64,000 bases of DNA from a bacterium (lineage in GTDB: Bacteria; Planctomycetota; JAFGQW01). The stretch spans positions 806,001 through 870,000 of the forward strand of contig JAUHXU010000002.1 of NCBI GenBank assembly GCA_030426805.1, in the 5' to 3' direction. Positions 30,431-38,502 of the stretch are shown here, piece after piece. The notes under the pieces are model-generated. The model did no database searches. It saw nothing but the letters and a program-made list of their open reading frames with translations, and was not told the DNA's origin. The stretch's first letter is position 1, and every line of letters starts with the position of its first letter. A program made the translations under genes and the position numbers.

Positions 30431-32295
30431 TGAGCGATCTTGGCCGAGTGCTTGAGCGATACGTCTACGTCAACCCCGACGGGTCGCCCGCCTTCAGTTC
30501 AACGCGCCACGAAGGGTCGCCGGAGGAGTCGAAGCCGTTTCGGCAGTGGTCGCCGTGTGGTAACGGCGGTTGGATACTCGGCAGGAACGGCGCTCCGTAT
30601 GTGTTGTATCGACTCGACCGATTGCTCGCGCCCGAGAACGCAGGCAAGCCGGTACTCGTCGTCGAGGGCGAGAAGGACGTCCACACAGCCGAGCGATTGG
30701 GTTTTCTTGCCACCACGAACGTCGGTGGAGCAGGGAAGTGGCGACCTGAGTACAACGAGGCTCTTCGCGGTCACGACGTCTACGCCCTTGGCGACAACGA
30801 TGATCCGGGGCGAAGTCACGCGGTAGACGTCGCGGCCGGTGCGCACAGCGTCGGATGTCGAACCAAGGTCATTCACCTGCCGGGACTCGCGGAGAAGGGT
30901 GACCTGACCGACTGGGTTGACGCTGGCGGGACACGCGAGCAGCTTGAGGCGATCATCGAGGCGACGCCCGATTGGTCGCCCACCGTCGTTGACGTGGCCG
31001 AGGAGTCGCCGACGAAGGGCTTGCCGGAACTCGACCCTGCGGCGCTTTGGGGCTTGCCCGGTGATTTTGTCCAACTGGTCGAGCCGCACACCGAGGCCGA
31101 CCCGGCTGCGCTACTGGCGCAGTTCATCGTGGCGTGCGGCAACATGCTTGGCGCGAACGGCTACGTTTTCCTCGGCGGGTCCCGCCACTTCCCGAGGACG
31201 AACACCGTTGTCGTGGGAGCGTCCTCGAAGGCAAGGAAGGGGACCTCCTACCAGCCGATCGAAGACGTGATCCACCTTGCCCTCCACGAAGATGAGTCGT
31301 TGCACGACCGCGTTGCGTCGGGACTGAGTTCTGGGGAGGGCCTGATCTGGGCCGTCCGCGATCCGATCGAGAAGCGCGAGGCCATACGCGAAAAGAAGCG
31401 CGTCGTCGGGTATCAGACCGTCATCGACGACGAGGGCGTCGCCGACAAGAGGAAGCTCATCGTCGAGCCGGAGTTCGCGAGCGTCTTGAAGATCGCGGAG
31501 CGGCAGGGCAACACGCTGTCGGCGGTGATTCGCATGGCCTACGACAGCGGCAACCTCGGGCAACTGGTGAAGAACACGGCTGCGAAAGCGACCGGTGCTC
31601 ACGTCTCGATCATCGGCCACATCACCGTAGCTGAGCTTCGCCGCTACCTCACAGCGACGGAGATGGCGAACGGGCTCGCGAATCGGTTCCTCTGGGTGTT
31701 CGCAGCGCGGCGGCGGGTGCTGGCCTGGGGCGGGGCCGTACCCGAGGCGGAACTGCGCGACATCGCGAAGCGCCTTGCTCGTGCCGTCGACTGGGCTCAC
31801 GGCATGGTGGAGCGAAACGGTGGCGAGCCGTTCCTGATCCCGTTTGACGCTGGCGCCGCTGCCGTGTGGGAAGCGGTGTACCCAGATCTGAGCGCGGGAT
31901 CGCCGGGCCTACGTGGGGCCGTGACGGCCCGCGGTGAAGCGAACGTCGTCCGGATGGCGGTGACGTTCGCGCAGCTTGACCGCTCGCCTGTGATTCGAGC
32001 GGAGGATCTTCGAGCGGCTCTCGCGGTTTGGGAGTACACCGAGGAGTCGGTTTGCCGGGTGTTCGGAGACGCGCTCGGGGATCCGGTAGCCGACCGAATC
32101 CTGGAGGCGCTTCGCGACAGTGCGGACGGTCTCTCCCGGACGGAGATCTCGAATCTGTTTGGCCGGCACAAGACAGCGACGGAGATCGACCAGGCGCTGC
32201 GGACGTTGCTTGAACTCGGGCGAATCCGCGAAGTGACGCTTGAGACAGGCGGGCGGCCCAAGAGAGTCATCCAGCTCCTCGCGAGCGCAGCATGA
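30430..32295 (+). CDS. TOPRIM and DUF3987-like replication protein
   Basis: 621 residues. After about 70 residues comes a TOPRIM fold: PVLVVEGEKDVHTAE (catalytic Glu) and YALGDNDDPGR (D-x-D). From about residue 190 the sequence follows the DUF3987/primase-helicase pattern; the phosphate-loop position reads VVVGASSKARKGTS, an atypical Walker A also seen in this group. A C-terminal wHTH (GLSRTEISNLFGRHK) ends the protein. Together with the upstream CHC2 protein it looks like a split primase-helicase. I do not see the DnaG catalytic N-terminal subdomain, so whether it primes is unproven. Confidence 0.75.
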   Translation: MSDLGRVLERYVYVNPDGSPAFSSTRHEGSPEESKPFRQWSPCGNGGWILGRNGAPYVLYRLDRLLAPENAGKPVLVVEGEKDVHTAERLGFLATTNVGGAGKWRPEYNEALRGHDVYALGDNDDPGRSHAVDVAAGAHSVGCRTKVIHLPGLAEKGDLTDWVDAGGTREQLEAIIEATPDWSPTVVDVAEESPTKGLPELDPAALWGLPGDFVQLVEPHTEADPAALLAQFIVACGNMLGANGYVFLGGSRHFPRTNTVVVGASSKARKGTSYQPIEDVIHLALHEDESLHDRVASGLSSGEGLIWAVRDPIEKREAIREKKRVVGYQTVIDDEGVADKRKLIVEPEFASVLKIAERQGNTLSAVIRMAYDSGNLGQLVKNTAAKATGAHVSIIGHITVAELRRYLTATEMANGLANRFLWVFAARRRVLAWGGAVPEAELRDIAKRLARAVDWAHGMVERNGGEPFLIPFDAGAAAVWEAVYPDLSAGSPGLRGAVTARGEANVVRMAVTFAQLDRSPVIRAEDLRAALAVWEYTEESVCRVFGDALGDPVADRILEALRDSADGLSRTEISNLFGRHKTATEIDQALRTLLELGRIREVTLETGGRPKRVIQLLASAA

Positions 32296-32366
32296 CCACC
32301 CGGACTTCTTTCGCTTTCCCCGCTTCTTTCGCCACCCGTAACCTCTGACGTCCGGGGAGGGCGCGC

Positions 32367-32747
32367 ATGGGACGACTCCTTGATCTGGCGGCCAGAGCGA
32401 TTCAGCCACGCGTGAAGCCAGAGCGTGTCGAGCGCTCACAGGGCAGCAGTCGACAGCCCCACGAGCGATTCAGCGGCTCGGATTGGCAGCGGGGGGCGAA
32501 GAAAGCGAGAGAAGCGAAGAAAGCCTGCTTCGACGACCTGCTCGGCTCGCTCGAAGCTGCGAACGACGAGATCGAGCGGCTCTACGCTGCGGCCGGCTGC
32601 CCCCCGATCGGCGATGGGTGGGAGGAGCACGAGGCAGCGATCGATGCGGCTGCGCTTGACGGCGACGAAGCGGCCCTACGGGATGCGCTCGACCGTCGCC
32701 ACCGGTTCGCAGTGGATCGGTTCAAGCCGCCATCCCCTCGGTCGTGA
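32367..32747 (+). CDS. Small charged hypothetical protein
   Basis: 126 residues, mostly helical and rich in Arg, Lys, Asp and Glu (AKKAREAKKACFDDLLGSLE; AANDEIERLYAAAG). No recognised domain. GGGGAGG precedes the ATG. It ends the replication gene block and precedes the Panacea gene by 135 bp. Confidence 0.6.
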   Translation: MGRLLDLAARAIQPRVKPERVERSQGSSRQPHERFSGSDWQRGAKKAREAKKACFDDLLGSLEAANDEIERLYAAAGCPPIGDGWEEHEAAIDAAALDGDEAALRDALDRRHRFAVDRFKPPSPRS

Positions 32748-32882
32748 TTCTGGGGCGGTGGGGCGCCGAGTGTCGCTTCGGGGTGGTTTCGCGCGCGATG
32801 CCGCGTGGGCGACAGGCCGCCGCTGGGAGTGATGGACGACGAGGGGGAACTTTGAGACTATGGGACCTACGGGAGGATGACC

Positions 32883-33311
32883 ATGCCGATGGTGCCAAGA
32901 GACTGGACGTTGCTGACAGTGGCTGCCGCCCAGGGGAGGAGCCTGGAGCCAGTTCAACTGCAGAAGGTCCTGTTCGTTCTGAGCCGGGAGCAGGAGCTTC
33001 CGCCGGGTTCGTCGTACGAGTTCCGCAACTACAACTACGGCCCGTTTTGCCAGGCGATCTACCAAGATGCGGCAGACCTGGCAAAGGAGGGGCTTGTGTC
33101 CATCGACTCGTCGAGTCCCTGGAGCCGCTACTCCGTAACAACGGCGGGGGCCGCCGAGGCTGAGTCAAGACGACGCGAGGCGCCGGCAGACGCAGCGGAG
33201 TACCTCGAGCGGCTCGTCAATTGGGCCATGGCGCTCTCCTTTCGCGACCTGGTTCGTGCCATCTACGAGCGATACCCCGAGACCAAGAGCCACTCTATCT
33301 TCCGGGGCTAA
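32883..33311 (+). CDS. Panacea-domain (DUF4065/SocA-like) protein, candidate antitoxin
   Basis: 142 residues. LEPVQLQKVLFVLSREQ, YEFRNYNYGPFCQAIYQDAA and a winged-helix-like KEGLVSIDSSSPWSRYSVT match the Panacea (SocA/GepA) fold, known as a promiscuous antitoxin domain that neutralises many unrelated toxins and also as a ClpX adaptor-regulated antitoxin in SocA. I start at ATG 32883 (GGAGG 6 nt upstream); the ATG at 32877 abuts the ribosome site. The next gene begins 3 bp after its stop, the spacing expected of a toxin-antitoxin pair. Confidence 0.75.
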   Translation: MPMVPRDWTLLTVAAAQGRSLEPVQLQKVLFVLSREQELPPGSSYEFRNYNYGPFCQAIYQDAADLAKEGLVSIDSSSPWSRYSVTTAGAAEAESRRREAPADAAEYLERLVNWAMALSFRDLVRAIYERYPETKSHSIFRG

Positions 33312-33314
33312 GGG

Positions 33315-34097
33315 ATGACGCTCATCATCGCTGCCCTCTGCTCCGACGGAGCCGTTGTCGCGGCTGACAGCCATGCCACCAATCCGATCATGCGAATGCA
33401 GGTCAAGAAGATCGACGTCGTCGATTCGCGCGCGATCGTTGGCATCGCAGGAGCCCCAACGGTTGGCGATCGCATTTCGGCGCTCTTGACGCAGAACCTG
33501 GCGGCACTCACCGAGATGGCGGATGAACTCCAGGCGCGCGAAGCACTTCGACAGTTGCTTTGGGCTCAGGTTATCCAACCGGAGCTTCAGCATGGAGTTA
33601 GCCTTGAGAGTGTGCCCGGTCGACAGGGAGCGACACAGCAATTCGTCTGCGAGCCAGTGTTCGCTCTGCCCCTGGGAACGAAACCAAGCCTCATCTGTGT
33701 CGACGCCAACGGTCAGGCGCATCACGCGACGGTGAATCGCCCCTACTTTGCCTTGGGGAGTGGCCTACACCTTGGGGCACCGTTCGTCGAGTTTGCAAGA
33801 CGGTTGCTATGGCCGGACGGAGGCTTGCCTAGCCTCGCGGTAGCAATCCGAACATGCTGGTGGGCACTGCACCACGCGATCGAGACAAACTCCGGTGGTG
33901 TGGGCGCTCCAATTCGCTTGGCAATCCTCAGCGCCGACGATGCCGGGGTTCTCTCCGCTCGCGAACTTTCAGAGGCTGAGGTAGACGAGCACAAGCAAGC
34001 GTGTGTCGGCGCCGAGCGCGCGATGGCCTCCTACTTCGACATGGAGTCCGCTGATCCTGATTCACCCCCGCCAGACGTCCCTGCGCCGCAACCGTAG
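33315..34097 (+). CDS. Proteasome-beta/HslV-like Ntn hydrolase
   Basis: 260 residues. MTLIIAALCSDGAVVAADSH is the first strand pair of proteasome beta-type subunits. If Met is removed, Thr2 becomes the N-terminal nucleophile with no propeptide; the Asp of AADS falls at proteasome position 17 and the KK of MQVKKIDVV at the Lys33 position, followed by IVGIAGAPTVGD. So the Thr-Asp-Lys set looks intact. Proteasome-like members include HslV and Anbu; the length and acidic, Pro-rich C-terminus are unlike HslV. No ATPase partner is adjacent. It lies 3 bp behind a Panacea gene, so a protease toxin or defence effector is a reasonable but untested idea. Confidence 0.72.
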   Translation: MTLIIAALCSDGAVVAADSHATNPIMRMQVKKIDVVDSRAIVGIAGAPTVGDRISALLTQNLAALTEMADELQAREALRQLLWAQVIQPELQHGVSLESVPGRQGATQQFVCEPVFALPLGTKPSLICVDANGQAHHATVNRPYFALGSGLHLGAPFVEFARRLLWPDGGLPSLAVAIRTCWWALHHAIETNSGGVGAPIRLAILSADDAGVLSARELSEAEVDEHKQACVGAERAMASYFDMESADPDSPPPDVPAPQP

Positions 34098-34220
34098 AGC
34101 CTTGGACGCAAGCCGCGACCGAGTCGTCCAGCCGTTACCCACGTAGGCACACGCGCGAATGAACGTCGTCGCGAGTTGTTGTGACGCATGGGCGGGGAGA
34201 ACTCGTCTATCGCGCGAGCC

Positions 34221-34853
34221 TCACGGAGTCCAGTCGTCCGGGACCATCTCGCCGAGCCAGAAATGAACCTGTTCTCGCACCTGCGATTCTGGCAGGCCTT
34301 CGATCCGTAGAAGATGTCCGACGGTCCTCTGCACGACGTCGGCGACCGTAGTCGGGGATGATGCGTCGAGATTGTGATACGTAGACGTATCGATCAGGCC
34401 GGTAACAATAATGCCAGGACTCGGCTCGATTGTCTCGTGTCCGTCGACGTGGATGAACTCATTACGAGTACGGCGCAGCTCATCGAACCGCTTTCCAATA
34501 CCGCTGTCGAGGGCAAAGACCTTTCCGTGTAGTTTCATCGGCCAGCGTTTTAGCTTGCTCTCTAAACTCACGCGTCGTCTAAGATCCCCGAGTATCAGTC
34601 CATTGTGCTCCTGATACCGCGCTTCCCACGTTGCGAGCGTTCGGTAGCGCGCGTTCATGAATGCCTCGACCACGGCGACCCCCACGACAACCGAGACAAA
34701 TGCCTCGCGTCGGATCGCCGCCTCATTCCTCGCGGCGCTCTTGCCCAAGTTCGCGGCACGCTTGGCAACTCGCCGGAGTGCGGCAAAATACTCCCATACC
34801 ATCTTGTTGGGAGAGCCGTATGCTCTGCCGTCACCGGGTGCCAGGGCACTCAC
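34221..34853 (-). CDS. HEPN-like protein 1
   Basis: 210 residues, all-helical. ELRRTRNEFIHVDG contains the R-N-x-x-x-H motif of HEPN RNase domains (R130, H135). The preceding helices (FVSVVVGVAVVEAFMNARYR) resemble the paired long helix of HEPN/MAE-28990-type proteins. GTG 34853 has AAGGAGG 8 nt upstream; a TTG at 34859 would be too close. It is the last gene of a leftward trio with another HEPN-like gene and a DUF6602-like gene. HEPN RNases are frequent toxins in abortive infection systems. Confidence 0.6.
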   Translation of the reverse strand: MSALAPGDGRAYGSPNKMVWEYFAALRRVAKRAANLGKSAARNEAAIRREAFVSVVVGVAVVEAFMNARYRTLATWEARYQEHNGLILGDLRRRVSLESKLKRWPMKLHGKVFALDSGIGKRFDELRRTRNEFIHVDGHETIEPSPGIIVTGLIDTSTYHNLDASSPTTVADVVQRTVGHLLRIEGLPESQVREQVHFWLGEMVPDDWTP

Positions 34854-34923
34854 CGTCAACGCCTCCTTGCGAAACCAGGTTGCAGGTCATCACGTATCGT
34901 GTTCCATTATTCATGGCAGTCTT

Positions 34924-35523
34924 TTACGACTCGTCGTGAGGACGGCTACCGTATCTCCTCTCGAACTCGCTCAGGTAGTCCTTGGAGCCGCTCGCGACGT
35001 CAAACAGCATCTTGAGCATCATGACCCGCCCCGAGATCACCTCCACCGGATCGAAATCCACCCCATCGAATTGCTCGTTCGTGGGGATTTCGACATTGAC
35101 GAGCCACCAGTTCTCAACCTTGTGAATCACGAGGAAGACGCCAGTCAACTCGCGCTCAAGCTGATCGGTAAGGCCCTCGTCGAGTACCCACCTGAACATC
35201 TCGTGAGCCAGGAGGTTGCGAGTCCTTCGAGCCTCATCGATGACGCATGCGTCTTGGACGTTGAGGGCTCCTCGTTCCAGATGCCACGCAATCGAGGCCT
35301 TCAGTGGATGCCGATCGAGTGAGAGGACTTTCTTGCTGTACCTTTCACCAAGCACTGCGCCATTTCCGTCCCAGCCTTCGGCGTAGAACGTTCGCAGTCT
35401 CTCAAGAAGCGCATCTCGAAGAGTCTCGAAGGACAAGACGAAAGTGGCGGCTACGACGAGACTCTCTCGGAGCCTGTCCGGGCTTGCAAGACGGTCCCAA
35501 ATCGCCCGCAGTTGCTCGTTCAA
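34924..35523 (-). CDS. HEPN-like protein 2
   Basis: 199 residues, helical. EARRTRNLLAHEMFRW carries R-N-x-x-x-H (R102, H107), again the HEPN catalytic pattern, after a LSFETLRDALLERL helix. TTG start at 35523 with GAGG 7 nt upstream. Its sequence differs clearly from the neighbouring HEPN-like protein, so this is a heterologous pair rather than a recent duplication. Separated from the downstream gene by about 70 bp. Either both are RNases or they form a hetero-oligomer; not decidable from sequence. Confidence 0.58.
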   Translation of the reverse strand: MNEQLRAIWDRLASPDRLRESLVVAATFVLSFETLRDALLERLRTFYAEGWDGNGAVLGERYSKKVLSLDRHPLKASIAWHLERGALNVQDACVIDEARRTRNLLAHEMFRWVLDEGLTDQLERELTGVFLVIHKVENWWLVNVEIPTNEQFDGVDFDPVEVISGRVMMLKMLFDVASGSKDYLSEFERRYGSRPHDES

Positions 35524-35619
35524 GGTTGTGCCTCGACGGGCGCAGCGATCCTCGTCTTACACACGTGCGCATCAGCGCCGATGGCGCCGATCGTGCTTGG
35601 GACGAGTTGATACGCGCTC

Positions 35620-36387
35620 TCAGAAAGCCTCATTGTAGTATGGCTCGTAGTCCAGCCACATCCCATCGAGCCATGTGAGCCCCTTTGATATTTCGTTCAT
35701 TATCCACATGAGCGGCGAACCTCTGGTGCCATCGAGCATTGTTGCGCCTCGTACCTGGGAGCGATCAAACGGCGTGGCGGTGGTGGCGTTGGGGACGCTG
35801 TATTGGCAGACGGTGAGAAGGTACTTTCGGTTCACGACTATTGCTCGCGGTATCCGATTGAAGGGGACTGGGTTCTCCGCGTAGAACGTAGCCACGTGAT
35901 CGAGGCACGTCTCGACCCTCACCCCATCATAGGCGAACACGATTCCGGCTGGCCACGTCAACAGGTAGTCGGACTTCTTCTTGCCTAATGGCGAGAGATT
36001 GACAACTTCCTCGGAGCCCTGGGGCACAGAGGCGAGATTCGAGAGCGCATCGAACAGGCTGTGCTTGTCCAAGCTCGTCTTCACCGATATAGCAGCCGTC
36101 ACACTTTCAACCGGGCACCGGATCCGGTCATTCTCGGTGAAGTTCATCGACATGTCGTGACCGATGATCACGTCAATCTGGCCAGATCGTGCGTCACCCA
36201 AGCCGAAAATGTCACCACCCGTATTGACCGAGAACCGAGCGGGAATGTGCTTCTTGAAGAAGTCCCGGCAAATGACCTCGCGGTTTGTGCCGATGTCTCC
36301 GCGTTGTGATGAATCCGAGGCGATCGTAGAGCGCGAGTGGATCAGGTCGGCGACTCCGTTGAAGTATTGGCCGAGACTCGTGGGCAT
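35620..36387 (-). CDS. DUF6602-like nuclease-fold protein with altered E-x-K motif
   Basis: 255 residues. RGDIGTNREVICRDFFKKHI and GQIDVIIGHD followed by SVTAAISVKTSLDK match the DUF6602 group, which resembles PD-(D/E)XK nucleases: Asp72 starts a strand and Lys103 lies in the next. Where most members read I-E-V-K this one reads I-S-V-K, so the metal-binding Glu is missing unless Glu94 substitutes. It heads the leftward trio with the two HEPN-like genes. ATG 36387 follows GGAG at 7 nt. Such proteins often occur in defence clusters as single effectors or sensors. Confidence 0.6.
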   Translation of the reverse strand: MPTSLGQYFNGVADLIHSRSTIASDSSQRGDIGTNREVICRDFFKKHIPARFSVNTGGDIFGLGDARSGQIDVIIGHDMSMNFTENDRIRCPVESVTAAISVKTSLDKHSLFDALSNLASVPQGSEEVVNLSPLGKKKSDYLLTWPAGIVFAYDGVRVETCLDHVATFYAENPVPFNRIPRAIVVNRKYLLTVCQYSVPNATTATPFDRSQVRGATMLDGTRGSPLMWIMNEISKGLTWLDGMWLDYEPYYNEAF

Positions 36388-36911
36388 CAGACGTCTCCGT
36401 TTCGAGCGATCGGGGTTCGGTGTGTTGGGCCTCGAGTCTACCGCAAGCGGCGGCGCTCGCGTCGGTTCCCTTCATCCTTCAAACCCGAGGCGCCTCCTCG
36501 CAGCGCGGTTATCGTGGCTGGTGATAATCATTGCGTAGGATGCCCCGGAGGGGCCGAAGTCGGGTGCTCGGTCTTCGGTACCAGAATCTTGAGCGCGTCC
36601 AGTCCCCCCGTCAGGGGGGAGGGGGGTCGGGGTGCGAAGGTCCTGAGGTCGGTCCGGGGGTGGGCCGGTTGCCCATCCCGGAAGCGCCGCCAGACGACTG
36701 TACGGGCCACCGCGTCGGAGGCGAGGACAGGGGGGGCTCAGAGGTCCGGGAGGGGGCTCCTTGATATATAGGGGTCGCGGAAAACCAGCGGGGCGGGAGA
36801 CCCTATCAAAGGTCCTCGGATTCCGGGTCGGTGGGGGTTGCCAGCCAGCTCGGATCTGCCGTAGGGTCGGAGCCCGGTGGGGATGGGCTCACCGTGGCAG
36901 CGGAGGTAGGT
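36388..36911. other. Noncoding region with G-runs and a GC hairpin
   Basis: 524 bp between the trio and the rightward discoidin gene. TCCCCCC/GGGGGGA form a 7-bp stem with a 4-base loop at 36603-36620; further G-runs follow (36621-36626, 36629-36632, 36656-36660, 36731-36736, 36752-36756). A TATATA stretch at 36765-36770 stands out in GC-rich sequence but has no matching -35 box. Any promoters for both flanking operons must lie here; I could not place them. Confidence 0.55.
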
Positions 36912-37748
36912 ATGCGGGTTCTGGTTCTCGGGTTGGTGGTCGTGGGACTCTCGGTGACCGGTGTCGACGCTCAGTCGTGCGGTCCGACCAACGTCGCGCT
37001 CGGCAAGCCCGCCGTCGCCAGCTCGACCTACAACGTCCCGACGTGTAGCCCAGCGTTGGCGTTCGACGGTGACCCTCTCACCGCCTGGAACTCGGGCGGT
37101 TCGGGGGGTGCTTGGATTCAAGTAGACCTCGGACAGCGGCAGCCTATCGAGCAGGTCTGGCTCGACGTCGAGCAATCCGGCGCAGCCAACATGACTCGAC
37201 ACGTCCTGATCTCGAACAACGGAACATCGTTCGCAACGGTGGCGACGAGTCAGCAGCTCACCTACGGTCAGCAGAAGCTGATTCTCCCGATACCGAACGC
37301 CACACAAGCAAGGTACGTCCGAATCGTGACGCAGGGAGTACCTACGTGGATCTCGTACTCCGAGGTCGGCGTCTACGGTGCCAACTCTCCGCCCTTGCCG
37401 GCGGCGACCCTGGGCGGTGGCAGCAGTCTCCGCGATTGCCAGACACCGCGCGGCCCCCTGGTCCTCAGAATGTCCGGGCAACCCAGCAAGCTCTGGCTCC
37501 TGGCCGTGCAGTGGTGGAACTCGAGTTGCTCATCCATTCCGGTCCCGCCGCTCCAAGGGACCCTGCAACTTGGGAGTTCCTTTGCGCTGATCGCGAGCGG
37601 ACGGCTGGACTCGACCGGACAAGGCACCTGGAGTCTCCCTCTCGCGGCTGTGCCGAAGGAGCTTACGTTTCGATTCCAGGCGGCGGTGGTGGACCCTGTG
37701 AACCCGCTGACGGGCGGATTCACGAATCTGCACGTGATCCGATACTGA
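36912..37748 (+). CDS. Secreted F5/8 type C (discoidin) domain protein
   Basis: 278 residues. Signal peptide MRVLVLGLVVVGLSVTGVDAQ, then NVALGKPAVASSTYN, AFDGDPLTAWNSGG and WIQVDLGQRQPIEQVWLDVE, the hallmark of F5/8C carbohydrate or lipid-binding domains, up to ARYVRIV and YSEVGVYG. The last about 110 residues (LVLRMSGQPSKLWLLAVQWW to GGFTNLHVIRY) match the C-terminal module shared with other secreted proteins in this window. GGAGG stands just upstream. Unusual cargo for an integrative element; its similarity to chromosomal proteins suggests capture from a related host. Confidence 0.8.
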   Translation: MRVLVLGLVVVGLSVTGVDAQSCGPTNVALGKPAVASSTYNVPTCSPALAFDGDPLTAWNSGGSGGAWIQVDLGQRQPIEQVWLDVEQSGAANMTRHVLISNNGTSFATVATSQQLTYGQQKLILPIPNATQARYVRIVTQGVPTWISYSEVGVYGANSPPLPAATLGGGSSLRDCQTPRGPLVLRMSGQPSKLWLLAVQWWNSSCSSIPVPPLQGTLQLGSSFALIASGRLDSTGQGTWSLPLAAVPKELTFRFQAAVVDPVNPLTGGFTNLHVIRY

Positions 37749-37758
37749 GCCCAGGCTT

Positions 37759-37779
37759 GCGGGGCTGTGAAAGCCCCGC
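37759..37779 (+). terminator. Hairpin after the discoidin gene
   Basis: GCGGGGCT and AGCCCCGC form an 8-bp stem with loop GTGAA, 10 bases after the stop codon at 37748. Strong stem, no T-run. Confidence 0.6.
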
Positions 37780-37815
37780 GTAGGCTGACTGACGGCACGA
37801 ACGGAAGGTGAACCG

Positions 37816-38271
37816 ATGAAGTGGATTCTCGCAGTGTGCTTCGCCGCAATCGCGGTGCAAGCCCCGGCTCAGAGCTTCTACGCGAAGGCCACCCAGACGC
37901 CCGGAAAACTCCTGATCGGGCAACCCACTGAGGTTGCCGTCGGGAACCAACAGCAAGGGCCGTGGGCCTTCTACCTGTATCCGTGCTGGGCACTCACCAA
38001 GGCTCCGTATCCGCTCCAGATCAACCGATGGCTCGCGATCGACCTCATGCCGGATGGTCTGACTTGGATGGCAGCTGTCCGACAGGGTCCGTTCTGGTTG
38101 TTCGCTGGGGGAGGCTACTTCGATGAGAGCTACCCCGAGTATCGAGGGAAGATCTACGTACCCAACCACCCGGTCTTGGTCGGGACCAACGTGTATTGCC
38201 AAGTCCTCGCGGGGAGCGTCGGGAGCCCATACTTGAAGGGGCAAGTAGAGACCTTCACGCTCGCTCTCTGA
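37816..38271 (+). CDS. Small secreted protein
   Basis: 151 residues with a signal peptide (WILAVCFAAIAVQAPAQS). The mature part is a beta-rich domain with many aromatics (WAFYLYPCWAL; GPFWLFAGGGYFDE; NVYCQVLAGS) that resembles the C-terminal module of the window's other secreted proteins and here makes up almost the entire protein. GGAAGGTG precedes the ATG. Second secreted cargo gene of the element. Confidence 0.72.
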   Translation: MKWILAVCFAAIAVQAPAQSFYAKATQTPGKLLIGQPTEVAVGNQQQGPWAFYLYPCWALTKAPYPLQINRWLAIDLMPDGLTWMAAVRQGPFWLFAGGGYFDESYPEYRGKIYVPNHPVLVGTNVYCQVLAGSVGSPYLKGQVETFTLAL

Positions 38272-38277
38272 GGTCGG

Positions 38278-38448
38278 TCAATCACTGTCGAAGAGAGCCG
38301 CCCAGCGGTCGAGCAACTCGCGCTCGGAGTCGGCGTCACCACGGCCGGAATCGCCCGTTTCCGGCTCCGATGGGCAAGCTGGTTTACAAGCGGGAGGGGG
38401 CTGTCGACGTAAGTCGTTGTCGGCACTCTCGGTTACTGCGGACGAACG
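38278..38448 (-). other. Alternative 3' coding segment of the integrase (used in the circular form)
   Basis: Leftward from the right attachment core the integrase reading frame stays open for 56 codons (RSSAVTESADND to DRWAALFDSD) before a stop at 38278. When the element circularises, this segment would be joined in frame to the integrase, replacing the four-residue ending CSAS. It has no start of its own beyond the core. Confidence 0.55.
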
Positions 38449-38502
38449 GCGGATTCTTAATCCGCGGGTCCTAGGTTCGATCCCTAGCAAGGGCACCAGC
38501 TT
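38449..38502 (+). repeat. Right attachment site core (attR)
   Basis: Perfect 54-bp copy of 27036-27089, lacking the 5' half of the tRNA, so it is not a second tRNA gene. The imperfect extension to about 38578 outside the element matches the integrase 3' end. Confidence 0.93.

Larger units (their letters stand above)
27036..38502. mobile_element. 11.4-kb integrative element in tRNA-Lys
   Basis: Bounded by a perfect 54-bp repeat (27036-27089 and 38449-38502), an offset of 11,413 bp, the left copy being the 3' half of an intact tRNA. Inside: integrase next to attL, XRE repressor, divergent unknown gene, two small HTH proteins, a CHC2 zinc-ribbon plus TOPRIM/DUF3987-like replication pair, and cargo (Panacea plus proteasome-like pair, HEPN/HEPN/DUF6602 trio, two secreted proteins). 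No structural, packaging, relaxase or conjugation genes are visible, so it resembles a satellite-type genomic island that depends on another element to move. Base composition of 33.3-36.4 kb is visibly less GC-rich than the chromosome. Confidence 0.88.

Noticed and set aside
38449..38502. Second tRNA-Lys gene
   Set aside because: Only the 3' half from the anticodon stem is present; it is the attR core.
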